A DNA stretch of 64,000 bases from Bombyx mori (GCF_030269925.1 NC_085114.1:10248001-10312000); one strand, 5' to 3'. Positions 46,894 through 58,865 are shown, counted from the first letter of the stretch. The notes: generated from the sequence alone by a model not told the origin. Program-made: numbers and translations.

Positions 46894-48074
46894 TCAGTGA
46901 CAGCGGCAGTTGTAATGAATCTGTCATAATGACAACGGTATTTTATTAGTCTGCCAATGTAATAAAATACTAATCTTTGAGGTGTAGATCAAAAATTGTT
47001 AATAAAAAAAAAATCAAATTATTTCGTTCATACGTCACAGATACTTTAAGTTTTACAGTTAGCTTAATATACCAATCCGATTATATATCAGATAAAGGTT
47101 ATTTACTAATCGTTTTGTAAATCTCATTCTTACGATTCAAGTATATCATGTGTTTTTTTTACATCTGATAGCATGTAAAGGCATCGTATAAAAATAACAA
47201 AAAAGAATGACCTAGAAAAGTTTACAATACAACTTTAATTTTAGATCTCGTCCGGGCGCAGCTGTAATATCCCCTTAGACTATGAGCAAATCGGTAGGGA
47301 AAATAATAATAATAATAAAAAAGAAAAACAAGAGAAAAGTCTTGCAGTAGAAGTACTCTGTCAATTTTAAAGAGCTTTTTTTCATAATAAATTAAAACTG
47401 ACAATTATTCTAGCTTGTTTATTTTGAGGGCACTCTTATTTTTCCACAAAGCACTTATTAAAGTAACAGATAACAAGCAAGCATGAACTGCTCAATGTAA
47501 CTTTTAAGGGAGCAACTAATTAAATCCATTTAAATAAGCACCAACCGTGCCTCGCACGTACAATGACCTCTTTATGAAGAAACATTCGGAGGTTTAACAA
47601 TTACAAACGGTTGATATTTCGTGTATGCATCTACTTAACAAGGTATCATTAACTGTAACAATTTTTATGCAATAGTTTTTAATACGTAATAGGTGTCCAT
47701 TTGGTTATGTCAAATTACGCGAAAAAAATAATATCGGGGAATGTTTATAATTGATTGAAATAAAGATTATTTTAGAATAGGATTAAATGAAGAGAGATAG
47801 TGAAAATTTCTAAATGTTAAATTGAGTAAACGCACATTTTGTTGCAGTAATTATTGAAAATTACACTTACACGTTGCACTCTTTAAGAATTTAGAGAAAA
47901 AAAATTGTACTCAGTAATGGTATGTATATTTAAGATATTTCATATCAAAAACTTCGATTCCTTGAAATTTTATGGTACTCACCACAATAACTGAATAATC
48001 AAAGACAACAAATTAGACGATAGATAATTTAATTAACCATGTATTGAAAATGCCGGGGGATCTTATGGGCTATA
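46894..48074. other. Intergenic AT-rich DNA
   Basis: No gene or repeat family recognised; an AAT microsatellite lies at about 47302-47317. Confidence 0.5.
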
Positions 48075-48320
48075 GGTCTTTTTTTTTGTTCCCTCTCTAC
48101 TGAGGATCGCGACCACATGTGACTTTCTTCCTCTGTGTTCGATCATGGGTGGCATGGACCGCATGGTACAGACTATCACCAAGTGCTTCTCTTACTAGAG
48201 CTGACCATCTGGCTGGTGTTCTGCCCACGGTGCGCTTCCCCTCTATGCGACCCGCAATTATGAGCTTCTGTAATTGATGTCTGGGAGACTGCATGATGTG
48301 TCCGAAGAAGCTCATAACAC
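48075..48320 (-). pseudogene. Reverse transcriptase C-terminal fragment (RTE-like)
   Basis: Minus strand from 48315 reads MSFFGHIMQSPRHQLQKLII then EGKRTVGRTPARWSALVREA. Same FFGH / EGKR-x-x-GR-x-P-x-RW pattern as at 3210, but from a different subfamily. Ends in a stop near 48097. Confidence 0.75.
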
Positions 48321-48339
48321 GTCACTATCTATCTATCTA

Positions 48340-48478
48340 TTCTATCCTACCTATGCTGATAGCCTTGAGAGGCTATTTCAGCTTCGCTCTAACGTGTATG
48401 TGAGCTCACGGGGCTCAAACCGGAGTGTTGCTAACACTGGTCATGCCAAGAGCAGTGCTTCACAGATGGGCTGTGGAG
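48340..48478 (-). mobile_element. LINE 3'-UTR fragment
   Basis: Reverse: gatagccttgagaggctatt, gtgagctcacggggctcaaa, gccaagagcagtgcttcac. Follows a tatc simple repeat and abuts the RT fragment. Confidence 0.6.
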
Positions 48479-48760
48479 GCTGTAGTAAAATAGTTTTAAT
48501 TATTATATTACGACACGTAAAATCCGAAGCGAAATTCTAGAACATATTTATCCAAAGTTTTACTACCGATATTATGACTCTACTAATACAAACGATCTGA
48601 ATTTTATGATGTTTTGGGAAATAAACAACCTTGTTGTGATATACATATATGTAGGTAATTGATCTTCCATATTTTATAACCATAAAAAACCACAGCGTCA
48701 ATGACACAAAAATCTTAATCTATTAAAGTTTAATAGTTAAACTAGTTGAATCAGTTTTCA

Positions 48761-49149
48761 TCTAATATATAAAATTCTCGTGTCACAATGTTCGTTCCCA
48801 TACTCCTCCGAAACCGCTTGACCGATTCTCGTGAAATTTTTTATGCATATTCAGTAAGCCTGAGAATCGGCTACTATCAATTTTTCATACCCCTAAGTGA
48901 TTAGGGTTGTCCACTAACATATTTTTTTTTATTTGGACTTTTTTTTTTGTTATAATGAAGTATTATGTGGTTGAATGAAATTTTGTTATTTTTAAACAAC
49001 ATTCCCTCATCGTTCACAGCGCTCCAGGCCTTTTTCACTCATATTCCACATCCTTATACACTTCCAATAAGTTAGTAAATTTTTTTTCTACACTAGAAAT
49101 TCTCTAGAAATCTCATATATGGCAATACAAGGTTTGCCGGGTCAGCTAG
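48761..49149 (+). mobile_element. Helitron-like element, family 4
   Basis: Starts A|TCTAATATATAAAATTCTC and ends gccgggtcagctag|T. The interior aaccgcttgaccgattctcg and gagaatcggctac differ from family 1, but the last ~16 bases are shared. Confidence 0.75.
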
Positions 49150-51463
49150 TATTATTATAAAATTTCAAATAGTATGATGACCTCGATATTTAGAGCATCT
49201 TCAAACAACACATTATAATTTTTTGGTTGATGAAACTTATACACATAAATCAACAAAGACAATCAAAAATCTATACAATTTGAACGCTGCTTTAATCGTT
49301 ATATTCGTTTGGATTTTACATTAATTAAATATATTTATTGGTTTTATGTATAACATCTATAGACAATCAATTTAAGTAACCAACTCGAGATCATTGGGGT
49401 TTTGACTTCGACGATATCTAGCTTTATATACCGCGACTCCCTTTTCAAATGGGAATGAATACGCAATTGATCCACACATATCTGTACAAATACGAATATT
49501 TCCATGAAAAACAAAACCAGACTGTTAAAACCGCTGATATTCTCGATTTATTTTTTTACGATTGAAAAATTTGAACTCATAGGTTGGGTGACCGCTCACA
49601 AATGTTAATCCTGTTGAAATGTTGTGTTAGAGAAGACGCTTACATATGCTCTGGGCAGCGGGTTCGATGAATCAACAACCATTCATTCTTCTTCTTCTCA
49701 GTCGTACACTCCTGGCGGAATGGTCGTGGTTACGTATATCTTAATGCTTGGTTGCGGCTTTTGAGAGACTTCTCCACTTCTCAAAAGCCGCAAACCATTC
49801 ATTACCAAAGCTAAAAAATCAACTACCAGATCCTCAATTATGTGCCTTCGATGAAAACCTCGTAAATTGTCATCAACAGAATATACCAAGGCCGTCAATA
49901 TTGAGGAAAGGATTTTATTTATTTATAGGTCCAGTATAATGTAATAACGTTCCCTTTATCATAATTATTATATTAGAATATTATAGGTGTTTCTTTTCTT
50001 CACGGTAGCTTAATCATTTTAGCTTCTAATTCAATAAAATATTGAGAAACTTAATTTATGTACATATTTATGTATGTGTATGTATAATGTATACATTGAA
50101 TTTGGCTGAAAAGTAATAAAAAAAATTAGCAGCGCATTATGCAATGCGCGTTTAACTTGATCTCCCAATACATACAAAATACTTGATTTTGCCAGAATGG
50201 GTAAGTAGTATTGATTATTATATTACACCGATGTCCTCAGTATAATCAATTCATCATGTTCAAAAATTACATTCAAGTGCTGGGGATAACCTTCTCTCGC
50301 GCGATTGTCGATTGTTTCAAACATTAATTATTATTGTGATCGGTCGTTTAAACAATCACGAGGCTTAGGCCCACGGACCTGCTAACCATTGTCAGTACAG
50401 TGTCGTTCTCACAGGTGCAGGCATGCTTTGAGATTTTAATAGTGATAAGGTACTCGCGTGTTTTCATCCGCCTTTAATGCACTTAAGTTTGGCTGTGTCC
50501 CTGACATTGTCAATATGCATGGGCAACGCTTCCCATTTACTATCCGGTCGGAGTTTAATACTCTTTATGTCTGGATAATCACGGCTGTTACCTAATATCT
50601 GGCCTGGTCTAATAACATAAATAATTTCAAATAATTACTACAAAGCGGCAAAACATAAATTCTCTTACAAGTTTGTCGATCTCATAAAATTAAAAAATAT
50701 GGGGTGCGCAAGGCTATTTAGACACCTATTCCACAGACACGATTAGTTACGATATTATTATTTTTACTAATCTCGTAATCAAATATTGCTCTGGGAGTCC
50801 AGCATACAATGAGTTCGAACTGTACTATAATGCGATCTATATCTGAAGCACCAGTTTATCCAAAGGTAATAAATAATAATAACTACGTTGTTAATAACTT
50901 AAAGTTCTGTGAGCAACTTCTCTATGATTTTCTGTGCGAACTAATAAGTCTCTAGTCCTTAGTTACGCTGTCAAGGTAAGATGTTAATTTAAAATTATAA
51001 AATATATAGATTTTACGGGCTAAGCTGTTTCTAATTATGCACGTCCTAACCGATTTTGGGCCCAGTATAACAAAAGTCCTTATAAAAATACAATTGAAAC
51101 TTGTACCCCATTTTCCAAGAAGAATCGTAGCATTCCCTTTATAATCGAGAGAGATAGAGAGTTGAGAAATTATCCTCACATCTTATGCACTAAAAAGGTT
51201 TTTCATTGACTTTGAAACGGTGATTATCATATACAGGACAACGGCAAATAAACTTTGAATACTATGATTACAAACGAGAGGGTGACGTTGTAGTCAAAGA
51301 AGAATTTCGGGCAAGGACGCCCGTGATGAATGTTTGTGCGACCACCGTTGCGCAAATCTCACGCGCACGCTAAAGACTCTTATTACTGCCTCATCGACAT
51401 AAATCGATTAAATCAATAGAATTTTTTTAAAAAAACGTGTGGCACTCTGGAACTGCCGCGGTA
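49150..51463. other. Intergenic AT-rich DNA with a hairpin and RT scrap
   Basis: 49680-49740 resembles the 3083-3135 RT-tail fragment (cagtcgtacactcctggcgg). A short hairpin follows at 49751-49795. No gene recognised. Confidence 0.5.
49751..49795. repeat. Short hairpin, 16-bp stem
   Basis: gttgcggcttttgaga and tctcaaaagccgcaaac pair with a one-base bulge around a 12-base loop. Too short for a typical insect pre-miRNA. Confidence 0.6.
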
Positions 51464-51927
51464 AAGCTATTGCATAGCATTTTTTATCAACTTAAGCAAT
51501 TATAATTTAATATTAAAACAATAATAAAACGAGACCACGCTATATCAAACATTAATAAAAGCAAAACCTTAACTGTCCCCTTCGTCATCACGTCATCACA
51601 GGGCGTTACTGTTTCCCCTAACATAGGTCAGAGTCTTTTTACATCCAATTCGTATTTAGATTTTAACTTACACCCTATCCATTCATAACTGTCCCCTTCA
51701 CAATCATAAGCTAGACCGCGCGAGTGAGAGATGGGCAGACTTTTCATGATGCGCATGCAGTGTGACGTCACGCTACGCGCTTATTCACAAACACTACACA
51801 AGCGCAACTTGTGAATGTGTTGAACGCGAGCTACATGGTAGGCGGAGTGAGGGGTGTTAGGTTTCTTTCGTTACGGAATTTCATGATTCGGTCGCCGCGT
51901 CCGTGATAAAAGCTATGCAATCGCTTA
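51464..51927. mobile_element. MITE-like element (copy 2) carrying a 102-bp insertion
   Basis: Ends aagctattgcatagcatttt and gataaaagctatgcaatcgc. Matches 31489-31838 closely except for an extra 51584-51685 flanked by a 14-bp direct repeat taactgtccccttc (51570-51583, 51686-51699). Confidence 0.75.
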
Positions 51928-52695
51928 AAAATATATAGACAATCCTTTCTCAAGATATTGCGTGGGATTGCTTACATAATTGAGAGATAGCACATAAATA
52001 ATGATACAATTTTGCAATAGACAAAATTATTATTAAAAACTTTCCGGCCAACTCTGTTAAAGAGAGATATAAGGTAATTCATATTCAAAGTACAACAAAT
52101 AAAAACAAAAAGGAAATTCCAATTTTAAATATTTCATGTTCAACAGCCTGAAACTAAGGGTGGCGAAATCATACTAGACATTACCAAAATATCCAGACCC
52201 TAACTACTAAAATATAACATAATATTTATTTTCAAAAAAAGTATTCGTTCAGGAATCGAACTAATATACCATGATCATTAGTCATTAGGATCGTAGAGCA
52301 CTTTACCACCGAGGCGCTTGAACTATCATGTCCCATAATTAAAACGAAAATATATCAAAATTGTTTGAATACTAATCTTGGTTCATTCAACTCTTAAATG
52401 AAAGTTACCAAAGCACTAGCTAGTATTATAGAAGATATCGATCAACTAGTCACTCCAGTAATCACATTCATACGTTTAAAAAAATGACAAATTTTATCAG
52501 AAAATGTTTATATTGAAATCCTGATCACGAATACATTTGCATTATTTATGATAGAAGAAAATTAAATATTAAAATTAATTAGTAGAAATTTGGCATTTAC
52601 GTGACGGATAAAAAATTAAAAGAATAAACAGAGCGACGCAAAAACTGTTCTATTAAGTTAATTAGTATAAGTTAATTAGTACTAAGTTAACTGTT
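51928..52695. other. Intergenic AT-rich DNA
   Basis: No gene or repeat family recognised apart from the direct-repeat arm at 52658-52699 beside the next SINE. Confidence 0.5.
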
Positions 52696-52699
52696 CTAT

Positions 52700-52946
52700 T
52701 ATTATTATTATTTTTTATTGCTTAGAGGGGTGGACGAGCTCACAGCCCACCTGGTGTTAAGTGGTTACTGGAGCCCATAGACATCTACAATGTAAATGCG
52801 CCACCCATCTTGAGATATAAGTTCTAAGGTGTCAGTATAGTTACAACGGCTGCCCCGTCCTTCAAACCGAAACGCATTACTGCTTCACGGCAGAAATAGG
52901 CGGGGTGGTGGTGCCTACCCGTGCGGACACACAAGAGGTCCTAAAA
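52700..52946 (-). mobile_element. Bm1-like SINE flanked by a 42-bp direct repeat
   Basis: Reverse copy from an ATT-rich tail to acacacaagaggtcct. Flanked by 52658-52699 and 52947-52988, identical over 41 of 42 bases. Confidence 0.88.
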
Positions 52947-53611
52947 TTAATTAGTATAAGTTAATTAGTATTAAGTTAACTGTTCTATAAGTCTGTTAAG
53001 TTCTAAAAGAGTTATCGACATTAAAAAAATTAGACTTACATTATCCTTTTTGGTTTTAGTTATTTTAGTTATTTTGATAGTGCGGGGAAAGCTAACTACA
53101 AAAATAATGTACTAAATTAAATTAAAGTTGAAATAAAACATAACACAAAAATACACGTAGGTACTATGCATATGTAGCAATAAATACTTATGCAAAATTA
53201 TGCAAACAGAAAGTGTCGCTTGATTTACAGCACAGACTTACAAATGAAACTATTTACACCGTCTACCATAATCATCATAACACATGACATTTTGCGCACT
53301 TTCATTATGTGATTTCAGATGTGTTGCAATGCGTTAGACAAATGTCGGAGACACCAGAATCAGCGTCACGCAGCTAGTGTCAGAAAAGATCTTAATCGTC
53401 ATGTTCGAGATTGCGTTTTCCTCTTGTTTACTTAAATTACTTAAGATCATGTACTTGTCGCTCGGTGGATATTTTTAGATATGAGTTTTAAATAAGAAAA
53501 TAGTAAGTTTCGTATGAAACAATGGTTGGTATGACGCTAAAGAAATAAAGACATACAAACATACGTTGTATTTATTGTATTATACGTAATGTAAAAGAAA
53601 GGTAACTTTTT

Positions 53612-53862
53612 TAATTTTTTTTTATTTCTTAGATGTGTGGACGAGCTTACAGCCCACCTGGTGTTAAGCGGTTACTGGAGCCCATAGACATTTACAACGT
53701 AAATGCGCCACGCACCTTGAGATACAAGTTCTAAGGTCTCAGTACAGTTACAACGGCTGCCCCACCCTTCAAACCGAAACGCATTACTGCTTCACGGCAG
53801 AAATAGGCAGGGAGGTGGTACCTACCCGTGCGGACTCACAAGAGGTCCTACCACCAGTAAAT
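53612..53862 (-). mobile_element. Bm1-like SINE, 5'-truncated
   Basis: Reverse copy, poly(T) then gtggacgagcttacagccca through gaggtcctaccaccagtaa. Well conserved. Confidence 0.88.
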
Positions 53863-54423
53863 GCACAAAAATGTGTTTAGAATATATATAAACACATTTA
53901 GAAGCACATTTAGAGAATTAAAATTTTTAAACGATAGCTTCCAATATCCAACGGACACATATACTGGTAGTAATAAATAAACTCACGTTATCAAGTCGTG
54001 ACAAAGGCCGAAATACATTCGGCCGCGATCTAAGATCCATTAGCGTAATGAATAATTATATAGCGGCTTCGGATTCGGCCGCGCAAATGCCGTACTCAGC
54101 CGCCGGCTCCTGGCGAGGTCGACTTTTGCAATCTACATTAAAGTGCTCGTTAAATACAAATTTAAAGCAGGATAAAGCATCCTGATTTATGTTAAAATAA
54201 GCGAGCCTGGTCGACAATGTCACGCACTGAAAACCATCTTAAAAATAGGAAAAAAGATCCAGAGCTTTATTACAAAGCAACCTATTGGGTCTAATAGAAA
54301 ATATAAACGATTCAGGGACTCAAACGCACAGAAAAAACATCAAAATTGATCCACCCTTTATAATAGAACTTAGAGCTCAAATATCTCTGGTGTTTGATAC
54401 ATTAAATATCTCTGGTGTTTACT
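53863..54423. other. Intergenic DNA with a modest GC-rich patch
   Basis: gcggcttcggattcggccgc and cgtactcagccgccggctcc at 54061-54120 stand out from AT-rich flanks; nothing coding is seen. Confidence 0.4.
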
Positions 54424-54667
54424 GATGGTAGGACCTCTTGTGAGTCCGTACGGGTAGGTACCACCATCCTGCCTATTTCTGCCGTTAAGCAGTAATGCAC
54501 TTCAGTTTAAAGGGTGGGGCAGCCGTTATAACCATATTGAGATCTTATTAGACCTTATATCTCAAGTTTGGTGGCGCATTTGCGTCGCAGATGTTTATGG
54601 GCTCCAGTAACCACTTAACACCAGGTGGGCTGTGAGCTCGTCCACCCATCTAAGCAATAAAAAAAAA
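54424..54667 (+). mobile_element. Bm1-like SINE, 5'-truncated
   Basis: gatggtaggacctcttgtga through cacccatctaagcaataaaa. Preceded by a tandem aatatctctggtgttt pair. Confidence 0.87.
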
Positions 54668-55313
54668 CAAAAACAAAAACCTAAATCCAAATTCACAGTT
54701 ATTATTGTAAAGTGTACAATTGACTTACACATAAACAAGTGATACAACAACAAACAAATCTTTTAACCGAACTCTGCATACCTTTCTCTATTCTCACAAA
54801 CTCCCCAAAGTTTTTGACAACTAAAACTGATATTGTTTCATTTCGTTTTCCAGAATTGTCAAATCTCAAAATTGCTCTACATGTTTCCTCGCATTTAATA
54901 TATATTTCCATAACTTATTCTATTAAAAGAGATAAGCTGGCGATTAAAATCAATTGAAAGTTTTACCATTCTAAGGCTGTAACTTAATTTGCTTGTATTT
55001 CGACACAGTGAGACTTATTTGAATCCACGACTCGTTTATAAATATTTGTATTGTAATCAACTATGTTACAGAACGAGCGAGTGACGCGACATAGCTTCTC
55101 ACGATCTACTCTCGGGACGCTAACGATGTTTTGCTCTCGACGTGATCTAGAATAATTGATAAATTGTATTCACAGAGTCATGCTCTGAAGTTACGTTAGA
55201 AACGACACTTGTTAAATATTTCTGAATTTGGCTTTAATCACAATTTTGACTTTAAAATTTTCTTTTGCTTCGGAGAAATGAGTAGCCCAATATGTTGAAG
55301 TGATACTTGAAGT
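54668..55313. other. Intergenic DNA
   Basis: AT-rich; no recognisable gene or repeat. Confidence 0.45.
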
Positions 55314-55324
55314 GTCCCCAGGCA

Positions 55325-55785
55325 ACCCCGGGCGGCTTGGTAGTAGTAGTGCCGTACCGTGGAGACCGGCGTCGTCGATTATCGCCTCGACGACCCGTCG
55401 GTCGGGCGTTCTCTAGGTGGCGCCGCGAGTCTGGTTGTAGTGTTGACTGCCGGAACCCCCCTATTCGGATCGGATTTCTGACCCCAGACGGAGATCGGAC
55501 GTCGGGTGTAAGAGTGCATGGGAGTCGTTTAGTGCGGTAGGGCCCTAAAACTCCCGCGGTCTGCTCCCAACATCAGCAGATTGTCAAATCTTCAATTTTT
55601 TTCGATTTCAAGGAGGGTGGCGCATTTACGTCGTAGATGTCTATGGGCTCCAGTAACCACTTAACACCAGGTGGGCTGTGAGCTCGTCCACACATCTAAG
55701 CTATAAAAAAAAAACCACATACCCCGCGCGCTCACTTAGGCGCGGAGACCTCGTAGGAGGTTCGACCCCCGTACCCGAAAAAAAA
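55325..55785 (+). mobile_element. GC-rich retroposed insert with 11-bp target-site duplication
   Basis: gtccccaggca occurs at 55314-55324 and 55786-55796, and the insert ends in eight A. It starts accccgggcggcttggtagt, is GC-rich, and has near its end a B-box-like ggttcgaccccc. A SINE fragment lies inside. Parent family unknown to me; the 77-residue open frame here is probably chance in GC-rich DNA. Confidence 0.75.
55613..55712 (+). mobile_element. SINE 3' fragment nested in the GC-rich insert
   Basis: gagggtggcgcatttacgtc through cacacatctaagctataaaa. Only the last ~90 bases of the SINE. Confidence 0.8.
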
Positions 55786-55796
55786 GTCCCCAGGCA

Positions 55797-56119
55797 GCGC
55801 GAAAGATTACCACAGTGACTATTACTGCACCTTGTTTCTCAAGAAAGTGTGATACGTCAGTTAACTCACCGCGAAACGTAGATATAGCATATAGAAACGC
55901 ACTTTGTTGATTGAAATCTGAAAGCTAATGACACAATTTATTAACAGCTACTCACATGAACATTAACAGTATACTTTAAAATCTATTGAACACATTAACC
56001 CTTAACCCATAACTTCAATTTCAACAATTACATAATGTTTCTTTCACGTAGTAATCGTTATGTCTTTTCATCAGAAACATATTATACCATTATGTAAAAT
56101 ATATCTGTAATTAACGTTA
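55797..56119. other. Intergenic DNA
   Basis: Contains a segment (about 55823-55905: tgcaccttgtttctcaagaa, gcgaaacgtagatatagc) weakly similar to 59445-59520. Unclassified. Confidence 0.4.
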
Positions 56120-56537
56120 CTAGAGGTCCCGCAGTAGTCGAAATTCGACTATAATTAATTGGAATTGTAAGTTTGTACACTATTATGATTGTATTTTTAT
56201 ACTTCTATAATCAGAAATTTCGCCAAGACTACACTATAAAAAATATTAACAAAGACAAACAATATTTAATCTATTCTCAATTTGACAACAGACGTGAAGA
56301 ACAAAAGTTTATTGTTATTAAATAGTATGCATGCATGTGTGCGTCAAATACATGGCATGTAGTGTTTGTAATGTTTTCTTTATTGATTTAATGTATCTTT
56401 TATGCATTATTTAAAAAAAATATTAGCATTGTGCACTTCTTCTCTATATTCTCTATAAGTGTAGAAAATTTCATACTCCTCGCGCAATTTTCGTAAAAAG
56501 GGATACAAACTTTTTGCTTCACGTATTAATATATAGA
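56120..56537 (-). mobile_element. Helitron-like element, family 3
   Basis: Reverse copy: CTAGAGGTCCCGCAGTAGTC after an A, with hairpin agtcgaaattcgact near that end; the other end is tatatagA before T. Shares ~260 bases with 34727 in opposite orientation. Confidence 0.75.
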
Positions 56538-56661
56538 TATTTAACTCAAAATATTATTCCGGCTGAATCAGGCTCTATGTACTAACAATACAAAGTTCTT
56601 GCAAATTCTTAAATTGCAATATTTACATGCGTAACTAATTTCAATATTATTTTTGTTACAG

Positions 56662-56851
56662 GGTCGTGTTAAGGTGTAGTCATGAGACATTCTGTGAATT
56701 ATTCTAAATGGTAATAAGTGTTTATGTAATAATGTCATATGTGCGTCGAATGTGATGTGCGCGTGTTGTGTAATGAACAGTGAAACGCGCCTAAACTGAG
56801 TAACCACGTGGCAATGAAAAGAGAAAAGTACAAGACCTTCATTGAAAACAG
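56662..56851 (+). other. Candidate small exon
   Basis: Bounded by an acceptor (atttttgttacag) and a donor (aaaacag|gtgagg). An ATG at 56814 would give MKREKYKTFIENR across the junction; earlier short ORFs could make it 5' UTR. Coding status and parent gene are unknown. Confidence 0.3.
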
Positions 56852-58107
56852 GTGAGGCCTGTCATATAACTTACATGAGATAAATACTCCGATGTCTTTG
56901 TAAGCATATATGTAATAAGCTTATAAAGTATTATATGTCTACATTTTTGTTTTTATTGGCGACATTACGAATGCTTATTAGGTGCTATTTTAATTTAATA
57001 TACATAAATCAATCTTAGTTCACATAGTCTATGCGCCCGCCTAAACTTACTACAAACCTATCTAGTTTTAAAATACGTCTAATATTTACGTATTTTATGT
57101 AGATTTATTCATCAATACTAATTACAATTAAATATGATTCTTATACTGATTATATAAGACAGATTATTCGAATACCGAAATGTTCCACCTGCTCGAAATT
57201 GTCAATCTTCTTTGGCCGTCAACTGGAAAAATATTATAAAATTATTTTTGTTTCATCAGACACGGATAATATAGGCCTACAGACAGGCCTATGCACTTTT
57301 ATAAGCACCTATTTATTCTAATATATGTATTATCTCCCGAATGCCTATTCGTCATTTGATATCGAGATCATAATCTTGTTCGCTTACACTGGCGAATCTA
57401 TAATTCGTGGATAAACATAACAATAATAAACACGAATATAGGCCATTGCAGTGAAGCCGAAAAGAATATCATACACTACCAATCGTATTAAATATTATCC
57501 ATTTCACACTTATTACGAAACAACATATTGTTTGTTTTGAAGAATGCACTACAAAGTTTAATTTATGCCATGAGCCGCCCAAGCGGATGGAAAGGAACCA
57601 CAATTGTTGTGTTACTGCAAATAACACAGGCTTAGCGTATGTAATTTATATGCGATTTTTCGGCATGAAATTACAGAAGCGATAAAACGAAACATATTTG
57701 ATCAACAACAATCTTAAAGGCCGTAGCTTTTTTACAAAATACATGAAAAATATCGCAATCCGAGGTGTTTTGCGATTATCAACGGAAACCATCTAAATAT
57801 TAAGTGTTATTATGTACGTAAACCGTTTTTCACGCACATGATTTATGAAATCTCAAATTAGTGCCAAAATAATGACAACAGTGATAGGTTGAAGTTCGCA
57901 AATACAAATTAATGTAAACAGACTGAAAAAAAATGGAAAACAAAATAACGCGAAAGTAAAAAAAACTTTTTTTTTAATTGCCCTATTTCATAAATTTATG
58001 ATTTTCAACTTTAAAACCTGATAAATATTTTTTAATCAGCACGTTTTCATAGTTTTCAGCAATCACCTAGTTTATATTAATAATGTTTTTATTGATTGAC
58101 ATAGGTG
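56852..58107. other. Intergenic AT-rich DNA
   Basis: No gene or repeat family recognised. Confidence 0.5.
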
Positions 58108-58549
58108 GGCTGCTAGCCGTAATGGCCTAAAGGATAAGACGTCCGTTGCATTCGTATCTAGCGATGCACCGGTTTTAGAATCTTGTTGAGAAGTACCAAT
58201 TTGTCTAATGAAATACATACTTAACAAATATTCATGATTGACTTCCACGGTGACGGTATAACATCGTGTAGTAAAAATCAAACCCACAAAATTATAGTTT
58301 AAGTAATTACTGGTGGTAGAACGTCTTGTGAGTCCGCACGGGTAGGTATCACCGTATTTCGGCCGTGAAGCAGTAACGCGTTTCGGTTTGAAGGGCGGGG
58401 CAGCCGTTGTAACTATTCTGAGACCTTAGATCTCATATCTCAAGGTGGGTGGCGGCATTTACGTTGTAGATGTCTATGAACTCCGGTAACCACTTAACAC
58501 CAGGTGGGCCGTGAGCTCCTCTACCCATCTAAGCAATAAATAAATAAAA
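58108..58549 (+). mobile_element. Full-length Bm1-like SINE
   Basis: gtaatggcctaaaggataag head, caccggttttagaatcttgt B-box region diverged, full body, and aagcaataaataaataaaag tail. Confidence 0.83.
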
Positions 58550-58714
58550 GATCCATCTGGTTAGAGCGGTCACCGGAGCCCAAGGATACTATACTTTGAG
58601 TGCCATCGTTTACATTAAGACATTAGACAATAAGAGAGTGATATTTGAAGAAGTTGATCAAAAACTAAGGCCTTGAAACATTGACCCGCCCGGTTTCTTG
58701 AAAGCGAGACTGCA

Positions 58715-58865
58715 TTGTGCTTAGTGCGAATTTGTATGCAGTTTGAACTACGTTTGCGTGTAGAGGCGCCCTTAGGGATAAACGTAGGCATACGTTCCAA
58801 CTCCATACAAATCTGAGTTAACTTTTACGCTATCGAGAACCTTAAAAAATTCGCACTAAGCACAC
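58715..58865. mobile_element. Diverged MITE, family of 46196
   Basis: Right arm (gttaacttttacgctatcga, attcgcactaagcacac) is kept; the left arm retains only gtgcttagtgcgaattt. Confidence 0.7.

Noticed and set aside
55307..55540. 77-codon arginine-rich frame
   Set aside because: Lies in the GC-rich retroposed insert and begins outside it, before the target-site duplication.
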